DNA of 27,702 bases from the IMG/VR virus record IMGVR_UViG_3300035162_003786, positions 1-27,702 of that record; one strand, 5' to 3'. The number at the start of each line of letters is the position of its first letter. The stretch's first letter is position 1. The notes under the pieces are model-generated. The model saw only the letters and a list, made by a program, of their open reading frames with translations. It ran no database searches and had not been told where the DNA came from. Source of the DNA: a virus. The position numbers and the translations under genes were made by a program. This document shows, piece after piece, positions 1 to 6,764 of this stretch.

Positions 1-843
1 CTCCGAGCCCTCCCATGCGTCGACCTTCGACGAGCCGTAGACCCAGGTCTTCGCGACGGCGGTGTGCTTGTCGCTGGCCGCGTTCGAGTAGACGCGCACG
101 GCGTCGCGGTTGTCGACGGCGGCGACACACCACAGCGTCTCGTCGAGGTCGGCGGGCAGGTCGCCGAGGCCGACGCCGACTTCGTACTCGCGGAAGTAGC
201 GCTCGGCGGTTTGGTAGGAGACGGTCAGCCCCGTGGTCGCCGGATCGGGCAAGACGAAGCCTTGGGCGGCTGACTGTGTGAGGTCCAGGAAGTGACCCAT
301 CCACAGCGTCTCGCCGCCCGTCGTGACCTGCGCCGTGGGGAAGGCGAGGGTGCCGGGGAGCTCGATGACCTCGACGGACGCACCGGAGAACGCGCCGCCG
401 TAGAGGCCGTTGAAGTTCGAGGCGTAACTCGTCGACCCGCCGCCCTGGAAGCGCATCCGCACGGCGGTCCCGACGACGTCGATTGTCACGCTGAGTGTGC
501 GCACCGTGCCGTCGATGGTGACGCGGAAGCCTGCCGTCGCGACGTTGTCGGTGACCGTGAGGGACAAAATCTCGTAGGTGCCCGCGTTGAGTCCGAGGTA
601 TGTGCCCGATGCGTCTCGAGCTCCGATCTGGGCGCGGTACAGGGGGTAGTAGCCCGTGCTGCCGTACTCGACCGAGATGAGGCCAGCGCGGAAGTCGCTG
701 CCCAGGCTGGCGTCGATGCGGTAGGTGGTCGCATCGGTGCCGCGCAGGGTGAGGATGTTCGTCGTCGGGTTGAGCGTGACGATCCCGGCGGCCTGGCCGG
801 CGGGGCCGTAACTAAGGGCGAAGTCGTTGATGACTTGGGGCAT
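1..843 (-). CDS. Beta-rich hypothetical phage protein (3' end cut by window edge)
   Basis: An uninterrupted minus-strand frame of 281 codons begins at an ATG at 843, three bases past the TAG of the methyltransferase gene, and stays open to the left edge, so the C-terminus is missing. The product starts MPQVINDFALSYGPAG and is rich in Thr, Gly, Ser, Val and short alternating strands, as in phage structural or carbohydrate-binding beta-sandwich proteins. It has one Cys and no visible signal peptide or transmembrane segment. Tight spacing suggests co-transcription with the methyltransferase. I do not recognise the family. A virion decoration, tail or fibre role is only a guess from composition. 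The plus-strand frames here are shadows. Confidence 0.7.
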   Translation of the reverse strand, partial: MPQVINDFALSYGPAGQAAGIVTLNPTTNILTLRGTDATTYRIDASLGSDFRAGLISVEYGSTGYYPLYRAQIGARDASGTYLGLNAGTYEILSLTVTDNVATAGFRVTIDGTVRTLSVTIDVVGTAVRMRFQGGGSTSYASNFNGLYGGAFSGASVEVIELPGTLAFPTAQVTTGGETLWMGHFLDLTQSAAQGFVLPDPATTGLTVSYQTAERYFREYEVGVGLGDLPADLDETLWCVAAVDNRDAVRVYSNAASDKHTAVAKTWVYGSSKVDAWEGSE

Positions 844-846
844 GGG

Positions 847-2136
847 CTACTTGGTTGGGTCGAGGGACTCGGGAGTGGAGCCACGCCGCTCGGCGTCGAT
901 CTCGTCAAAGGTGCGACCGTCACCCTCGAGGGTCGCAGCCTTGCCCGTGAGCTTCTGCCAGCGGCGCACGATGACGTCGACATAGCGGGGCTCTAGCTCC
1001 AGGCCGACGCAGCGGCGACCGAGTTGCTCGGCGGCGATGAGGGTGGTGCCGCTGCCGAGGAAGGGATCGAAGACGAGGGCGGCGTCGTGGTTACGGATCG
1101 GGCGGGCCATGCACTCGACGGGCTTCTGGGTTGAGTGCCCCGTCTCGTTATTCCGGTTCTTGTCGATCTCCCAAAGCGTTGCCTGCTTGGCGCCACCAAT
1201 CCACCCAGCCGTTTTCCCCTTACGCACCGCCATCCAGCACGGCTCATGCTTGTGGTGATAGTGTCCGCGCCCAAACGAGTGCTGGCTTTTGGCCCAGACG
1301 AGCAGGTAGCGCAGCTCGAAATCACAGGCAATAAGACTCTCCGCGACTGCGGGCGAGAAGATGTTAGCGTGCCAAATGTAAGCTACATCGCCCACGAAGA
1401 GAGCCCACGCCTCGCGCCAGTCGGCACGCCAGTCGTTCTCCACAACGCCAAGTGCCCGCTTGCAGTTTGGGCCGTCGTTGTTCGCCACCGACCGCCAGCT
1501 CGGGTCGTATTCCACGCCATATGGAGGGTCGGTCACCATCAGCCCGGGCGTCTCCCCACCCGTCACCCGAGCCACGGCCTCAGCGTCCGTGCTGTCGCCG
1601 CACAGCACGCGGTGCGCTCCTGCGGGGCCGTCGAGGACCCAGACGTCGCCCGTGCGCGTCGTCGCGTCAGCGAGCGGCTCAGGGGCCTCGTCCTCGACGA
1701 CCTCCTTCGGCTCGGCGGGTTGCTCGGGCCGCATGGCCTCGAGCGTCTCAGACATGGTGGCGGTGTCGAACCCGGCATCCTCCGGGGACAGGTCGTCGTC
1801 CTCATTGAGCGCCTCGAGCACGACAGCGAGCGCGTCGGCGTCCCACTCGGCCAGCTCGGCGGTGCGGTTGTCGGCTACGCCGAATGCGGCGAGGTCGAGG
1901 CCGGTGAGATCGGTAACGACGACGTCGCACTCGGACCACCCGAGAGCGCCCATCGCGACGAGGCGACCGTTGCCGGCGACGACCATGCCGTCCTCGTTGA
2001 CGACGAGCGGGTGCTGTTGACCGAAGCGGCGCAGGCTCGCCTTGATGGTCTCGAGGTTCTTCGGCCCGTGCCGCCTGGCGTTGGCCGGGTCGGTATAGAG
2101 GTCCGAGATGTTGCGACGTTCGATCCGCATAGGCAT
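847..2136 (-). CDS. ParB/sulfiredoxin-like domain fused to N4/N6 DNA methyltransferase
   Basis: This 429-residue protein probably methylates an exocyclic amino group of adenine or cytosine in phage DNA. Residues about 5-100 form a ParB/Srx-like domain, with the GNGR box near residue 55 and a typical LRRFGQQHPL helix. An acidic linker follows (about 135-160). The methyltransferase domain has the catalytic DPPYG motif near residue 203 and, downstream, the SAM-binding DPFLGSGTT motif, the order seen in beta-class enzymes such as phage and DNA-adenine modification methylases. The start is ATG 2136, with a second ATG at 2130. It lies 10 bp after the resolvase stop. The open frame runs farther upstream but there overlaps the resolvase. 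The target sequence cannot be read from the gene. Confidence 0.9.
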   Translation of the reverse strand: MPMRIERRNISDLYTDPANARRHGPKNLETIKASLRRFGQQHPLVVNEDGMVVAGNGRLVAMGALGWSECDVVVTDLTGLDLAAFGVADNRTAELAEWDADALAVVLEALNEDDDLSPEDAGFDTATMSETLEAMRPEQPAEPKEVVEDEAPEPLADATTRTGDVWVLDGPAGAHRVLCGDSTDAEAVARVTGGETPGLMVTDPPYGVEYDPSWRSVANNDGPNCKRALGVVENDWRADWREAWALFVGDVAYIWHANIFSPAVAESLIACDFELRYLLVWAKSQHSFGRGHYHHKHEPCWMAVRKGKTAGWIGGAKQATLWEIDKNRNNETGHSTQKPVECMARPIRNHDAALVFDPFLGSGTTLIAAEQLGRRCVGLELEPRYVDVIVRRWQKLTGKAATLEGDGRTFDEIDAERRGSTPESLDPTK

Positions 2137-2146
2137 TTCTGGGGTT

Positions 2147-2653
2147 TTATTCGTCTGTCCGGGTTTTGTCGGCCATCCGTCGGCCAGTCTCCGCGATGAG
2201 GGCGGCGTCCGCGATACCCCCTGCGGCCTTGACTTTGAGGGTGTCCGCGAGTTGCGGCCAGAGGAGGCTGGCCCGCTTGACGGCGGACTCCTTGACCTGG
2301 CTGCCGCGTGGCAGACCCTCGAGCATAGCGGCCTGCCATTGCTTCGGGCGCAGGTAGTGGGTGGGGATGTCGAGAGCCGCGAGCGCCCCCTCGACAGCCC
2401 CGAGGGAGCGCCCGAAGGAGAACATGGATGAGACGCCCTGGCCCGGCATGGCGTGGACATCCTCGACGTGGGCTGCGGCCAGGATGACACCGGCGGCCCG
2501 GATGTCCGCGACGAGCTGGTGGGCGTCGACGATGTGCCGCCTGCCGTGCTTGGCCTTGCGGACGCGCCCCCAGGAGTGCAGGCACCCGATCTCGTCGACG
2601 ATGGCCCAGGCACCGGACAGGCCAGGGTCGACCCCGATGTGGTAGCGGATCAC
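2147..2653 (-). CDS. RuvC-like Holliday junction resolvase
   Basis: The 168-residue product has the RuvC/RNase H-fold start IGVDPGLSGAWAIVD, with the first catalytic Asp at residue 9. A second acidic strand (AHVEDVHAM) and a C-terminal acidic helix (GGIADAALIAETG) follow in the expected order. The length matches phage and bacterial RuvC (about 160-175). The family cuts four-way junctions or branched DNA and so would resolve recombination or replication intermediates, perhaps before packaging. Translation starts at GTG 2653, overlapping the stop of the upstream HTH gene by 4 bp (GTGA). Confidence 0.88.
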   Translation of the reverse strand: MIRYHIGVDPGLSGAWAIVDEIGCLHSWGRVRKAKHGRRHIVDAHQLVADIRAAGVILAAAHVEDVHAMPGQGVSSMFSFGRSLGAVEGALAALDIPTHYLRPKQWQAAMLEGLPRGSQVKESAVKRASLLWPQLADTLKVKAAGGIADAALIAETGRRMADKTRTDE

Positions 2654-3393
2654 GGGAGTGGGGGGAGGGGCTTGGCGTTGGTGGGCAGCGTGTTGCTGCG
2701 CTCAGGCTCCTCGACTTCGCCGCGCAGGATGCCATCGACGAGGTGGAGGGGGTAGACGCGATGCCCGATGCGGGCGACGTGGGCTCCAGAGCCAACGTCC
2801 TGGACTAGCGCGAGGACGGGCGGTCGTCCTTGGCGGCTGCGCTCGACGGGTTGCGGCTCGACGTGGGGGTAGTGCTCGACGAGCCGGAACCGACGCCGCA
2901 CGAGCTCGTGCGATGGGTGGGCGGCTGACTCGGGCTCGTCGAGTGGCTGGCTGGCTGTGGCGATCCAGGTGGAGGCCGTGGACCAGGAGACGCCGAGGGC
3001 GGTCGAGATCTCCTCGACGGAGTGGCCCTCGAGGAGGACGTGCCGAGCCGCGAGGCGGGTTCGCTCGAGCCATGCGGCGATGCCCGCGATGTCGAGCGGG
3101 GCCTGCTCAAGGTCACCCGGCCTCACGTCGAGTTGGCGTGCGATGGCATGGGCCTCGTCCTCGCTTGGCGTGCGCTCACCCGCCGCGAGTTTTTCGGCCC
3201 ACTTGGCGGACCGTCCGACCCACTCTCCGACCTGCTCGTGGGTCGCGCACGCGAGCCGCTTTGCCTCGCGGTACGCCTCGCTGCTCCATCGTGCTGCGGG
3301 TGCTTGGCAGCTCGAGGCGAGCGATCCGTCGCACCACGCGACCAGGTCATGTCCATCCATGTGGGCCATTGTTGCTGCGAAGCAAGGCACCAT
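2650..3393 (-). CDS. Protein with two helix-turn-helix regions, putative DNA-binding regulator
   Basis: The 247-residue product has two HTH-like regions. One is Cro/XRE-like (residues about 35-90: THEQVGEWVGRSAKWAEKL, then a second helix pair). The other is homeodomain-like (about 105-140: HSVEEISTALGVSWSTASTW). The C-terminal third is Pro/Arg-rich and unrecognised. It is the first gene of the leftward unit and faces the rightward genes across the 3394-3856 control region, a normal place for a regulator. It could also be a terminase-small-subunit-like or other DNA-binding protein. The start is uncertain: ATG at 3393, 3369 or 3360 are all in frame and none has a clear Shine-Dalgarno sequence. 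Confidence 0.7.
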   Translation of the reverse strand: MVPCFAATMAHMDGHDLVAWCDGSLASSCQAPAARWSSEAYREAKRLACATHEQVGEWVGRSAKWAEKLAAGERTPSEDEAHAIARQLDVRPGDLEQAPLDIAGIAAWLERTRLAARHVLLEGHSVEEISTALGVSWSTASTWIATASQPLDEPESAAHPSHELVRRRFRLVEHYPHVEPQPVERSRQGRPPVLALVQDVGSGAHVARIGHRVYPLHLVDGILRGEVEEPERSNTLPTNAKPLPPLP

Positions 3394-3502
3394 CAAGCGT
3401 GCGCGTTCGGTTGCGTGGCTGCGCGGCTCTGGGGGTTGCGCCTAGCGCCGAGCCGCTCCAGCGTTTTGCGTTTCTGCGGAAGGTGGGTGTCTCCCTCTCA
3501 GT

Positions 3503-3619
3503 CCTCCCCCTCCCCCCCCGTGGGGCTAAACGCTATAGGTAGGTAGGTATCTGACTCATTATTACTATACACCTCTCCCCCCTCCCCCCCCCTACCCCAG
3601 AGGGGGGGGGAGGGGGAGG
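3503..3619. repeat. Inverted C-run/G-run repeats with AT-rich centre
   Basis: CCTCCCCCTCCCCCCCC at 3503-3519 is the exact 17-nt reverse complement of 3603-3619. A third, near-identical C tract at 3577-3592 forms a perfect 15-bp hairpin with 3602-3616 (arms 3578-3592 and 3602-3616, 9-nt loop). Two C arms compete for one G arm, so two alternative structures exist, and each G-rich strand could also form a quadruplex. The interval between the outer arms contains the AT-rich island. Confidence 0.8.
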
Positions 3620-3767
3620 CGTTTTGGAGAGACGGGGGGTCCCGGCATAAAAACATACGCATTATCCCCGCCAACCGCCGCCCCCGCCTCATCGGGCGAT
3701 CCGTATGCGTCGATGGGTCGCGGCTCCCCGGGCCGGGAGATTCCCTCGCTTTTTTCCGTTTTGGCTG

Positions 3768-3796
3768 TTGCGCTCCAGCGAAGAATAGCCGAGTAT
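3768..3796 (+). promoter_or_regulatory. Candidate rightward promoter P1
   Basis: TTGCGC (3768-3773), a 17-bp spacer and GAGTAT (3791-3796) lie 89 bp before the ATG of the first rightward gene. Two other rightward operon heads (6281-6309 and 14062-14090) have the same TTG-N17 layout at a similar distance, which is the main support. The -10 match is weak, as is common in GC-rich genomes. Confidence 0.4.
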
Positions 3797-3856
3797 ACCC
3801 ATGTCGCGGGACGAACCTGCGGCGCACACCCAACACCCCGAAACGGAGACCTAGCC

Positions 3857-4174
3857 ATGACCTCGACCAGCACCACGACCGCCAGCACGGACCTGAACGT
3901 GACCGACTTCCGCCAATGGGAGACCATCCATGGCGGCGTCGGCTTCGCCGGCATCCTCCGTCGCGGAGACCAGGAGATCGCGACGTTCCAGCAGAACGGG
4001 AACGGCGGCTGCGTCTGCTGGATGCACCTCGCCGGGTGGGATGCTCTCCGCGCCGCGCAAGACGAGCTCGGGAAACTGCCCGAGACCGTGGCGCTGCTGG
4101 AGGCCCTGGGGTTCGACCCCGCGACCACGCCCGAGATCGCGGACTGGGGGCTTGAGGCCCTGCTCCCCGAGTAG
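3857..4174 (+). CDS. Hypothetical protein, 105 aa
   Basis: First gene of the rightward unit. ATG 3857 is preceded by CGGAGAC (3844-3850) six bases upstream, which decides this start over the longer open frame. The product has a Thr/Ser-rich N-terminus, a central segment with GNGGCVCWMHLAGWD and an amphipathic, acidic C-terminal half. Two Cys (CVC) and several Trp residues suggest a small folded domain. I do not recognise the family. As a leading early gene it may act on the host, but nothing in the sequence shows this. Confidence 0.72.
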   Translation: MTSTSTTTASTDLNVTDFRQWETIHGGVGFAGILRRGDQEIATFQQNGNGGCVCWMHLAGWDALRAAQDELGKLPETVALLEALGFDPATTPEIADWGLEALLPE

Positions 4175-4211
4175 AGATCGCACACCCAACGCCTAACCCC
4201 TACCTCTAATC

Positions 4212-4718
4212 ATGCGCCCCATCATCATCATCGACATCAAGTCCACCCCGACTCACCTGACCGTCTCGCTCCCCGACCACCCCGCGCTCTCCGAGCACCT
4301 GTCCCTGGCCCACACCGAGACCGTCGAGGCGCTGATCGAGCACCTCGACCGCCTCGACCTCCCCGCTCACAGCGGCTGGAGGCTCGCCACCGAGGAGGAA
4401 CTCCCGGACCACGACCTGGTGGCCGAGATGGCTGACGGCTGCCCCGGCGTCGAGGCCTCCCTCATCCTGGACGCCAGAAGCTTCGAGCTCGCGCCGACCG
4501 TCGAGCAGGTCTCGGCGGCGATGGCGCGGATCGCGGAGATCGCCAAGGCCATCCAGGAGGATCGCGTTCTCCCCGGGCCGGGGCAGATCACTCGGGCGAT
4601 GCTCTGGGGCTACCTCTGCGCCCGTGAGGCGCTCGACGTCCTGAGCCTGGAGCAGGTCCGCGAGGCGGTCTACGATGGGTATATGGAGGCGGTCTACGCC
4701 GCCGAGGTGCAGTCGTGA
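4212..4718 (+). CDS. Hypothetical protein, 168 aa
   Basis: The product starts MRPIIIIDIKSTPTHL and has an N-terminal beta-like stretch, an acidic middle and a helical C-terminus ending AAEVQS. There are no recognised motifs. It follows the previous gene by 37 bp across a C/A-rich leader like those before other units here. Its last codons and the start of the next gene lie in a 23-bp direct repeat (4704-4726). The next gene starts at GTG 4715, inside the stop overlap. Confidence 0.75.
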   Translation: MRPIIIIDIKSTPTHLTVSLPDHPALSEHLSLAHTETVEALIEHLDRLDLPAHSGWRLATEEELPDHDLVAEMADGCPGVEASLILDARSFELAPTVEQVSAAMARIAEIAKAIQEDRVLPGPGQITRAMLWGYLCAREALDVLSLEQVREAVYDGYMEAVYAAEVQS

Positions 4719-4726
4719 GCCGCCTC
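4704..4726 (+). repeat. 23-bp direct repeat, copy 1 (gene junction)
   Basis: Identical to 5132-5154, 428 bp away. It encodes the EVQS-stop end of the upstream gene, contains GAGGTG as a Shine-Dalgarno sequence, and includes the GTG start and first codons (MSRL) of the downstream gene. The two copies exactly bracket the gene at 4715-5146. Confidence 0.9.
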
Positions 4727-5146
4727 GAGGTCGCGCCCCTGACCTACGAGGCCGACATCCAGACGGCTGGGAAGGTCCTCGGGGTCCACGTCTACCCCGA
4801 CCCAGGCCAGATCCACGCCACCGAGACGGTGAGCGACGAGCAGGACGAGGCCGCGTGGGCGGCGGTCTACCGCGCCGTGAGCGAGGTGGCCGAGCGCATG
4901 GGCTTCGGGATCGCTCGCCAGGGCCGCGATGCCGTGCTCCCCGAGACCCGCCGCGAGTGGCTGGACGAGGGCATGGTCGTGCTGGAGCGCAGCGAGTGCG
5001 ACTTCGGTTGCTACTGGGTCGCCGTGAGCCAGGACGGCCACTTCCAGGTCATGTGCCCGGGAGACGACGACTACAGCGAAGCGTCCGTGAGTGATGTCGC
5101 TGAGGCCATCCATCGCGCCCTCCAGGGCCTGGAGGTGCAGTCGTGA
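4715..5146 (+). CDS. Hypothetical acidic protein, 143 aa (repeat-bracketed gene)
   Basis: GTG start overlapping the previous stop (GTGA), with GAGGTG five bases upstream. The product begins MSRLEVAPLTYEADIQ, has a central helix (AAWAAVYRAVSEVAERMGF), a Cys pair (CDFGCYWVAV) and a C-terminal helix ending GLEVQS. I do not recognise it. Both ends of the gene lie in the two copies of a 23-bp direct repeat, so it could be gained or lost without damaging its neighbours. Confidence 0.75.
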   Translation: MSRLEVAPLTYEADIQTAGKVLGVHVYPDPGQIHATETVSDEQDEAAWAAVYRAVSEVAERMGFGIARQGRDAVLPETRREWLDEGMVVLERSECDFGCYWVAVSQDGHFQVMCPGDDDYSEASVSDVAEAIHRALQGLEVQS

Positions 5147-5154
5147 GCCGCCTC
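5132..5154 (+). repeat. 23-bp direct repeat, copy 2 (gene junction)
   Basis: Identical to 4704-4726 and in the same reading frame at both sites (EVQS-stop / MSRL). It joins the hypothetical gene 4715-5146 to the small HTH gene. Confidence 0.9.
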
Positions 5155-5349
5155 CCCGCCCGGGTTCCGCTGACCCCCTTCGTGGCCCGTGCCATCCGGC
5201 TATCGCTGGGGCTGACCCAGACAGAGTTCGCGTGGCGAATCGGCTACACCCAGGCACAGGTGTCACGCGCTGAGTCCGGCACCGCCCGGATCACCTCCGA
5301 CTACGCCGAGGCGGTCCTGTGGGCCTTTGAAGAGGAGGTGGGAGCGTGA
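5143..5349 (+). CDS. Small XRE-family helix-turn-helix protein, 68 aa
   Basis: The product is almost only an HTH domain. Residues about 15-65 read FVARAIRLSLGLTQTEFAWR, then IGYTQAQVSRAESGTARI, the usual Cro/C1 pattern with LTQTEFA as helix 2 and the recognition helix QAQVSRAESG. It probably binds an operator as a dimer and regulates phage or host genes. GTG start with GTGA overlap. The size is normal for Cro-like proteins. The target is unknown; the palindrome at 6266-6303 is one candidate. Confidence 0.85.
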   Translation: MSRLPARVPLTPFVARAIRLSLGLTQTEFAWRIGYTQAQVSRAESGTARITSDYAEAVLWAFEEEVGA

Positions 5350-5489
5350 GCAGTCCCCTCGACCGCAAGGGCCCCAGCCTGGACTCGTGCGAGGCTATGG
5401 CAATCGCCACGATCCTCTTTCTGGTCGCAGTCCTGGCTGCCCTGCGCTGCTACGACCTGTACCTCGCGCCATCCGGAGGTGCGCTGTGA
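5346..5489 (+). CDS. Small single-pass membrane protein, 47 aa
   Basis: A short gene tiled between neighbours by GTGA overlaps on both sides: start GTG 5346 inside the HTH stop, and stop 5487-5489 overlapping the next start. The product has a polar N-terminus (about 17 residues), then a hydrophobic span MAIATILFLVAVLAALRCY, and a short tail. It is predicted to be inserted in the inner membrane. The function is unknown; such peptides in early phage regions often affect host membrane processes, but that is not shown here. Confidence 0.65.
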   Translation: MSSPLDRKGPSLDSCEAMAIATILFLVAVLAALRCYDLYLAPSGGAL

Positions 5490-5743
5490 GCCGCTGCATG
5501 GACGGCGGCCCCATCGACCCGCCCGACGGCCCGGACGAGCGCCCGTGCCGCGAGTGCAACGGGTCAGGGAGCACCTGCGACTGGTGCGCTCTACCGCTCG
5601 CCAGCGGACCCGAGGCCGCCGAGCTCGAGTCGCCGCGTCCGCTCTGCTCCTGCCCTCCAGATGGTGAGGGTGATGACGAGTGGGCGCGGCGCGGCGAAGA
5701 GTGCCACCGATGCTTCGGGCTGGGGATTGATCGTGCAGACTAG
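5486..5743 (+). CDS. Small zinc-knuckle protein, 85 aa
   Basis: GTG start at 5486 in a GTGA overlap. The product is acidic and cysteine-rich, with CRECNGSGSTCDWC near residues 20-33. This is close to the CxxCxGxG pattern of DnaJ-type zinc repeats. Further Cys pairs follow, CSC near 54 and CHRCFGLG near 72-79. It likely binds one or two zinc ions. DnaJ-like knuckles serve in protein or nucleic-acid contacts; no partner is visible. Confidence 0.75.
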   Translation: MSRCMDGGPIDPPDGPDERPCRECNGSGSTCDWCALPLASGPEAAELESPRPLCSCPPDGEGDDEWARRGEECHRCFGLGIDRAD

Positions 5744-6257
5744 TTGCACGAAGATCGCAAGGATGAAGCACATCCCCTCCGAAGCGGTCGCCCTGCGTAA
5801 CCGCCGCGTCAATGCCCTCCTCACCCGCGAGCGCCTCGGCCAGGCCGTAGGTGCATCGAAGTGGACCGTCGGCGCGTGGGAGCGCGGCGACCGCTCGATC
5901 CCTCGCGAGGCCATCGAGCCGCTCTCCAAGGCCCTCGGGTGCTCGGCGAGCGAAGTGACCGAGCCGCCCGATGGATCGCGACCCGACGCGAGCTTGCACC
6001 CGCAGGGTGGCCGCAGAGCAAACGACCCGGGGCAGGAGTTCTCGTCGGTCTCGCTGCGGACCTGGCGAGCCCTGCGGGGGCTGACCCAGTTAGCCCTCTC
6101 CGAGTCGGCCAAGGTCTGCGTCACGACGATCTGCGAGTGGGAGCGAGGCCGCCGAGTCCCGAGCGCCGACCAGCTCGAGCGGGTCGCGCACGCGCTCGGA
6201 TGCACGCTGGACGACCTCGCCCGCGACCCGGTCCTGATTTGCCCGGACCCGGAATGA
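5733..6257 (+). CDS. Tandem XRE helix-turn-helix regulator, about 174 aa
   Basis: Two Cro/C1-type HTH domains lie in one chain. The first is about residues 16-70 (RNRRVNALLTRERLGQAVGA, then SKWTVGAWERGDRSIP). The second is about 108-160 (LRGLTQLALSESAKVCVTTI, then CEWERGRRVPSADQLERVA). The repeated WERG in each recognition region points to internal duplication. One chain may bind a pseudo-palindromic operator without dimerising. GTG 5733 has GGGGAT at good spacing and slightly overlaps the previous stop. ATG 5763 (164 aa) is the alternative. The palindrome and promoter just downstream (6266-6309) are plausible autoregulatory targets. Confidence 0.82.
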   Translation: MQTSCTKIARMKHIPSEAVALRNRRVNALLTRERLGQAVGASKWTVGAWERGDRSIPREAIEPLSKALGCSASEVTEPPDGSRPDASLHPQGGRRANDPGQEFSSVSLRTWRALRGLTQLALSESAKVCVTTICEWERGRRVPSADQLERVAHALGCTLDDLARDPVLICPDPE

Positions 6258-6258
6258 C

Positions 6259-6303
6259 AAAAAAACCAAGGCGAACCGGGTTGACCCGCCCTATCGCCCT
6301 TGG
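6259..6303 (-). terminator. Minus-strand hairpin plus T7 tract, possible antisense terminator
   Basis: The arms CCAAGGCGA (6266-6274) and TCGCCCTTGG (6294-6303) pair with one bulged base, and an inner CGGG/CCCG stem is nested inside. On the minus strand the hairpin is followed at once by seven T residues (6265-6259), the layout of an intrinsic terminator for leftward transcripts. On the plus strand no T tract follows. It overlaps the candidate promoter P2, so it may instead be an operator palindrome. Confidence 0.5.
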
Positions 6304-6309
6304 CACCCT
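6281..6309 (+). promoter_or_regulatory. Candidate rightward promoter P2
   Basis: TTGACC (6281-6286), a 17-bp spacer ending TGG (6301-6303) and CACCCT (6304-6309) lie 88 bp before ATG 6369. The same block at 14062-14090 reads TTGCAC-N17-CACTCT, also with TGG before the -10, and 23 of 39 aligned positions are identical. The -35 lies inside the hairpin at 6266-6303, as expected if a regulator binds there. Confidence 0.4.
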
Positions 6310-6368
6310 CACCTGACCGAGCGAGGACTGAGAGCCTCGCACCAACCCCAAACCCCAGGAGGACCGCG

Positions 6369-6764
6369 ATGAGCGGAACCACCGACATCGAGGCGCTCGC
6401 CGCCTCGCTCCTTGCCGCGAAGGAGAGCGAGCGACAGGCTCGCGACTCGCGGATCGTTGCCGAGACCGCGCTCGTGAGCGCCCTCGGCTTCTGCCGCCCC
6501 GAAGGCCAGCAGACCTTCGACGCTGGATCGATCCGAGTCACCTGCAAGCAGCCGCTTACCCGGAAGCTCGTCGATCCGGAGCGGGCGCTCGCCATCGCGG
6601 CGACCTGCCCGAGCATCCGCCAGGCGATCCGCACCAGGCACGAGCTGGACCCGGCGCAAGCCAAGCGACTAACCGACGACGAGTGGAAACTGCTCGCGTC
6701 CTGTGTCGAGACCAAGCCCGGCAAGGTCGCGGTGACCTTGGCCGTGCAGGAGGTGGCCCGATGA
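6369..6764 (+). CDS. Hypothetical protein upstream of Sak4-like ATPase, 131 aa
   Basis: Start ATG 6369 with a strong AGGAGGA about five bases upstream, after a C/A-rich leader. The product has an N-terminal coiled-coil-like helix (about 5-45), then a beta segment (GSIRVTCKQPLTRKL), then helices ending with KPGKVAVTLAVQE. From memory this layout resembles small phage proteins (DUF7173-like) often encoded beside AAA_24/Sak4 ATPases; that assignment is unverified. A helper role in single-strand annealing or replication is inferred from position only. Confidence 0.75.
   Translation: MSGTTDIEALAASLLAAKESERQARDSRIVAETALVSALGFCRPEGQQTFDAGSIRVTCKQPLTRKLVDPERALAIAATCPSIRQAIRTRHELDPAQAKRLTDDEWKLLASCVETKPGKVAVTLAVQEVAR

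Larger units (their letters stand above)
3394..3856. other. Divergent intergenic control region, possible origin
   Basis: This is about 460 bp without a convincing gene, between the leftward unit and the rightward accessory/replication genes. It holds three long C/G-run tracts (3503-3519, 3577-3592, 3602-3619), a TAGG tandem (TAGGTAGGTAGGTA, 3536-3549), an AT-rich stretch (about 3550-3572) and a promoter-like site (3768-3796). Minus-strand frame 3498-3836 has low-complexity Gly/Pro/Arg coding and no start signals, so I do not call it. The base composition is unlike the rest of the window. Confidence 0.6.

Noticed and set aside
292-996. Plus-strand frame of 234 codons
   Set aside because: Antisense shadow of the 1-843 gene and the methyltransferase C-terminus; Arg/Gly/Val-rich, with no start signals.
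3498-3836. Minus-strand 112-codon frame in the divergent region
   Set aside because: Low-complexity translation of C/G runs, no Shine-Dalgarno sequence, no protein-like pattern.
6301-6318. Sigma-54 promoter (TGGCAC)
   Set aside because: TGGCAC is present here and at 14082, but no TTGC follows at the required spacing.
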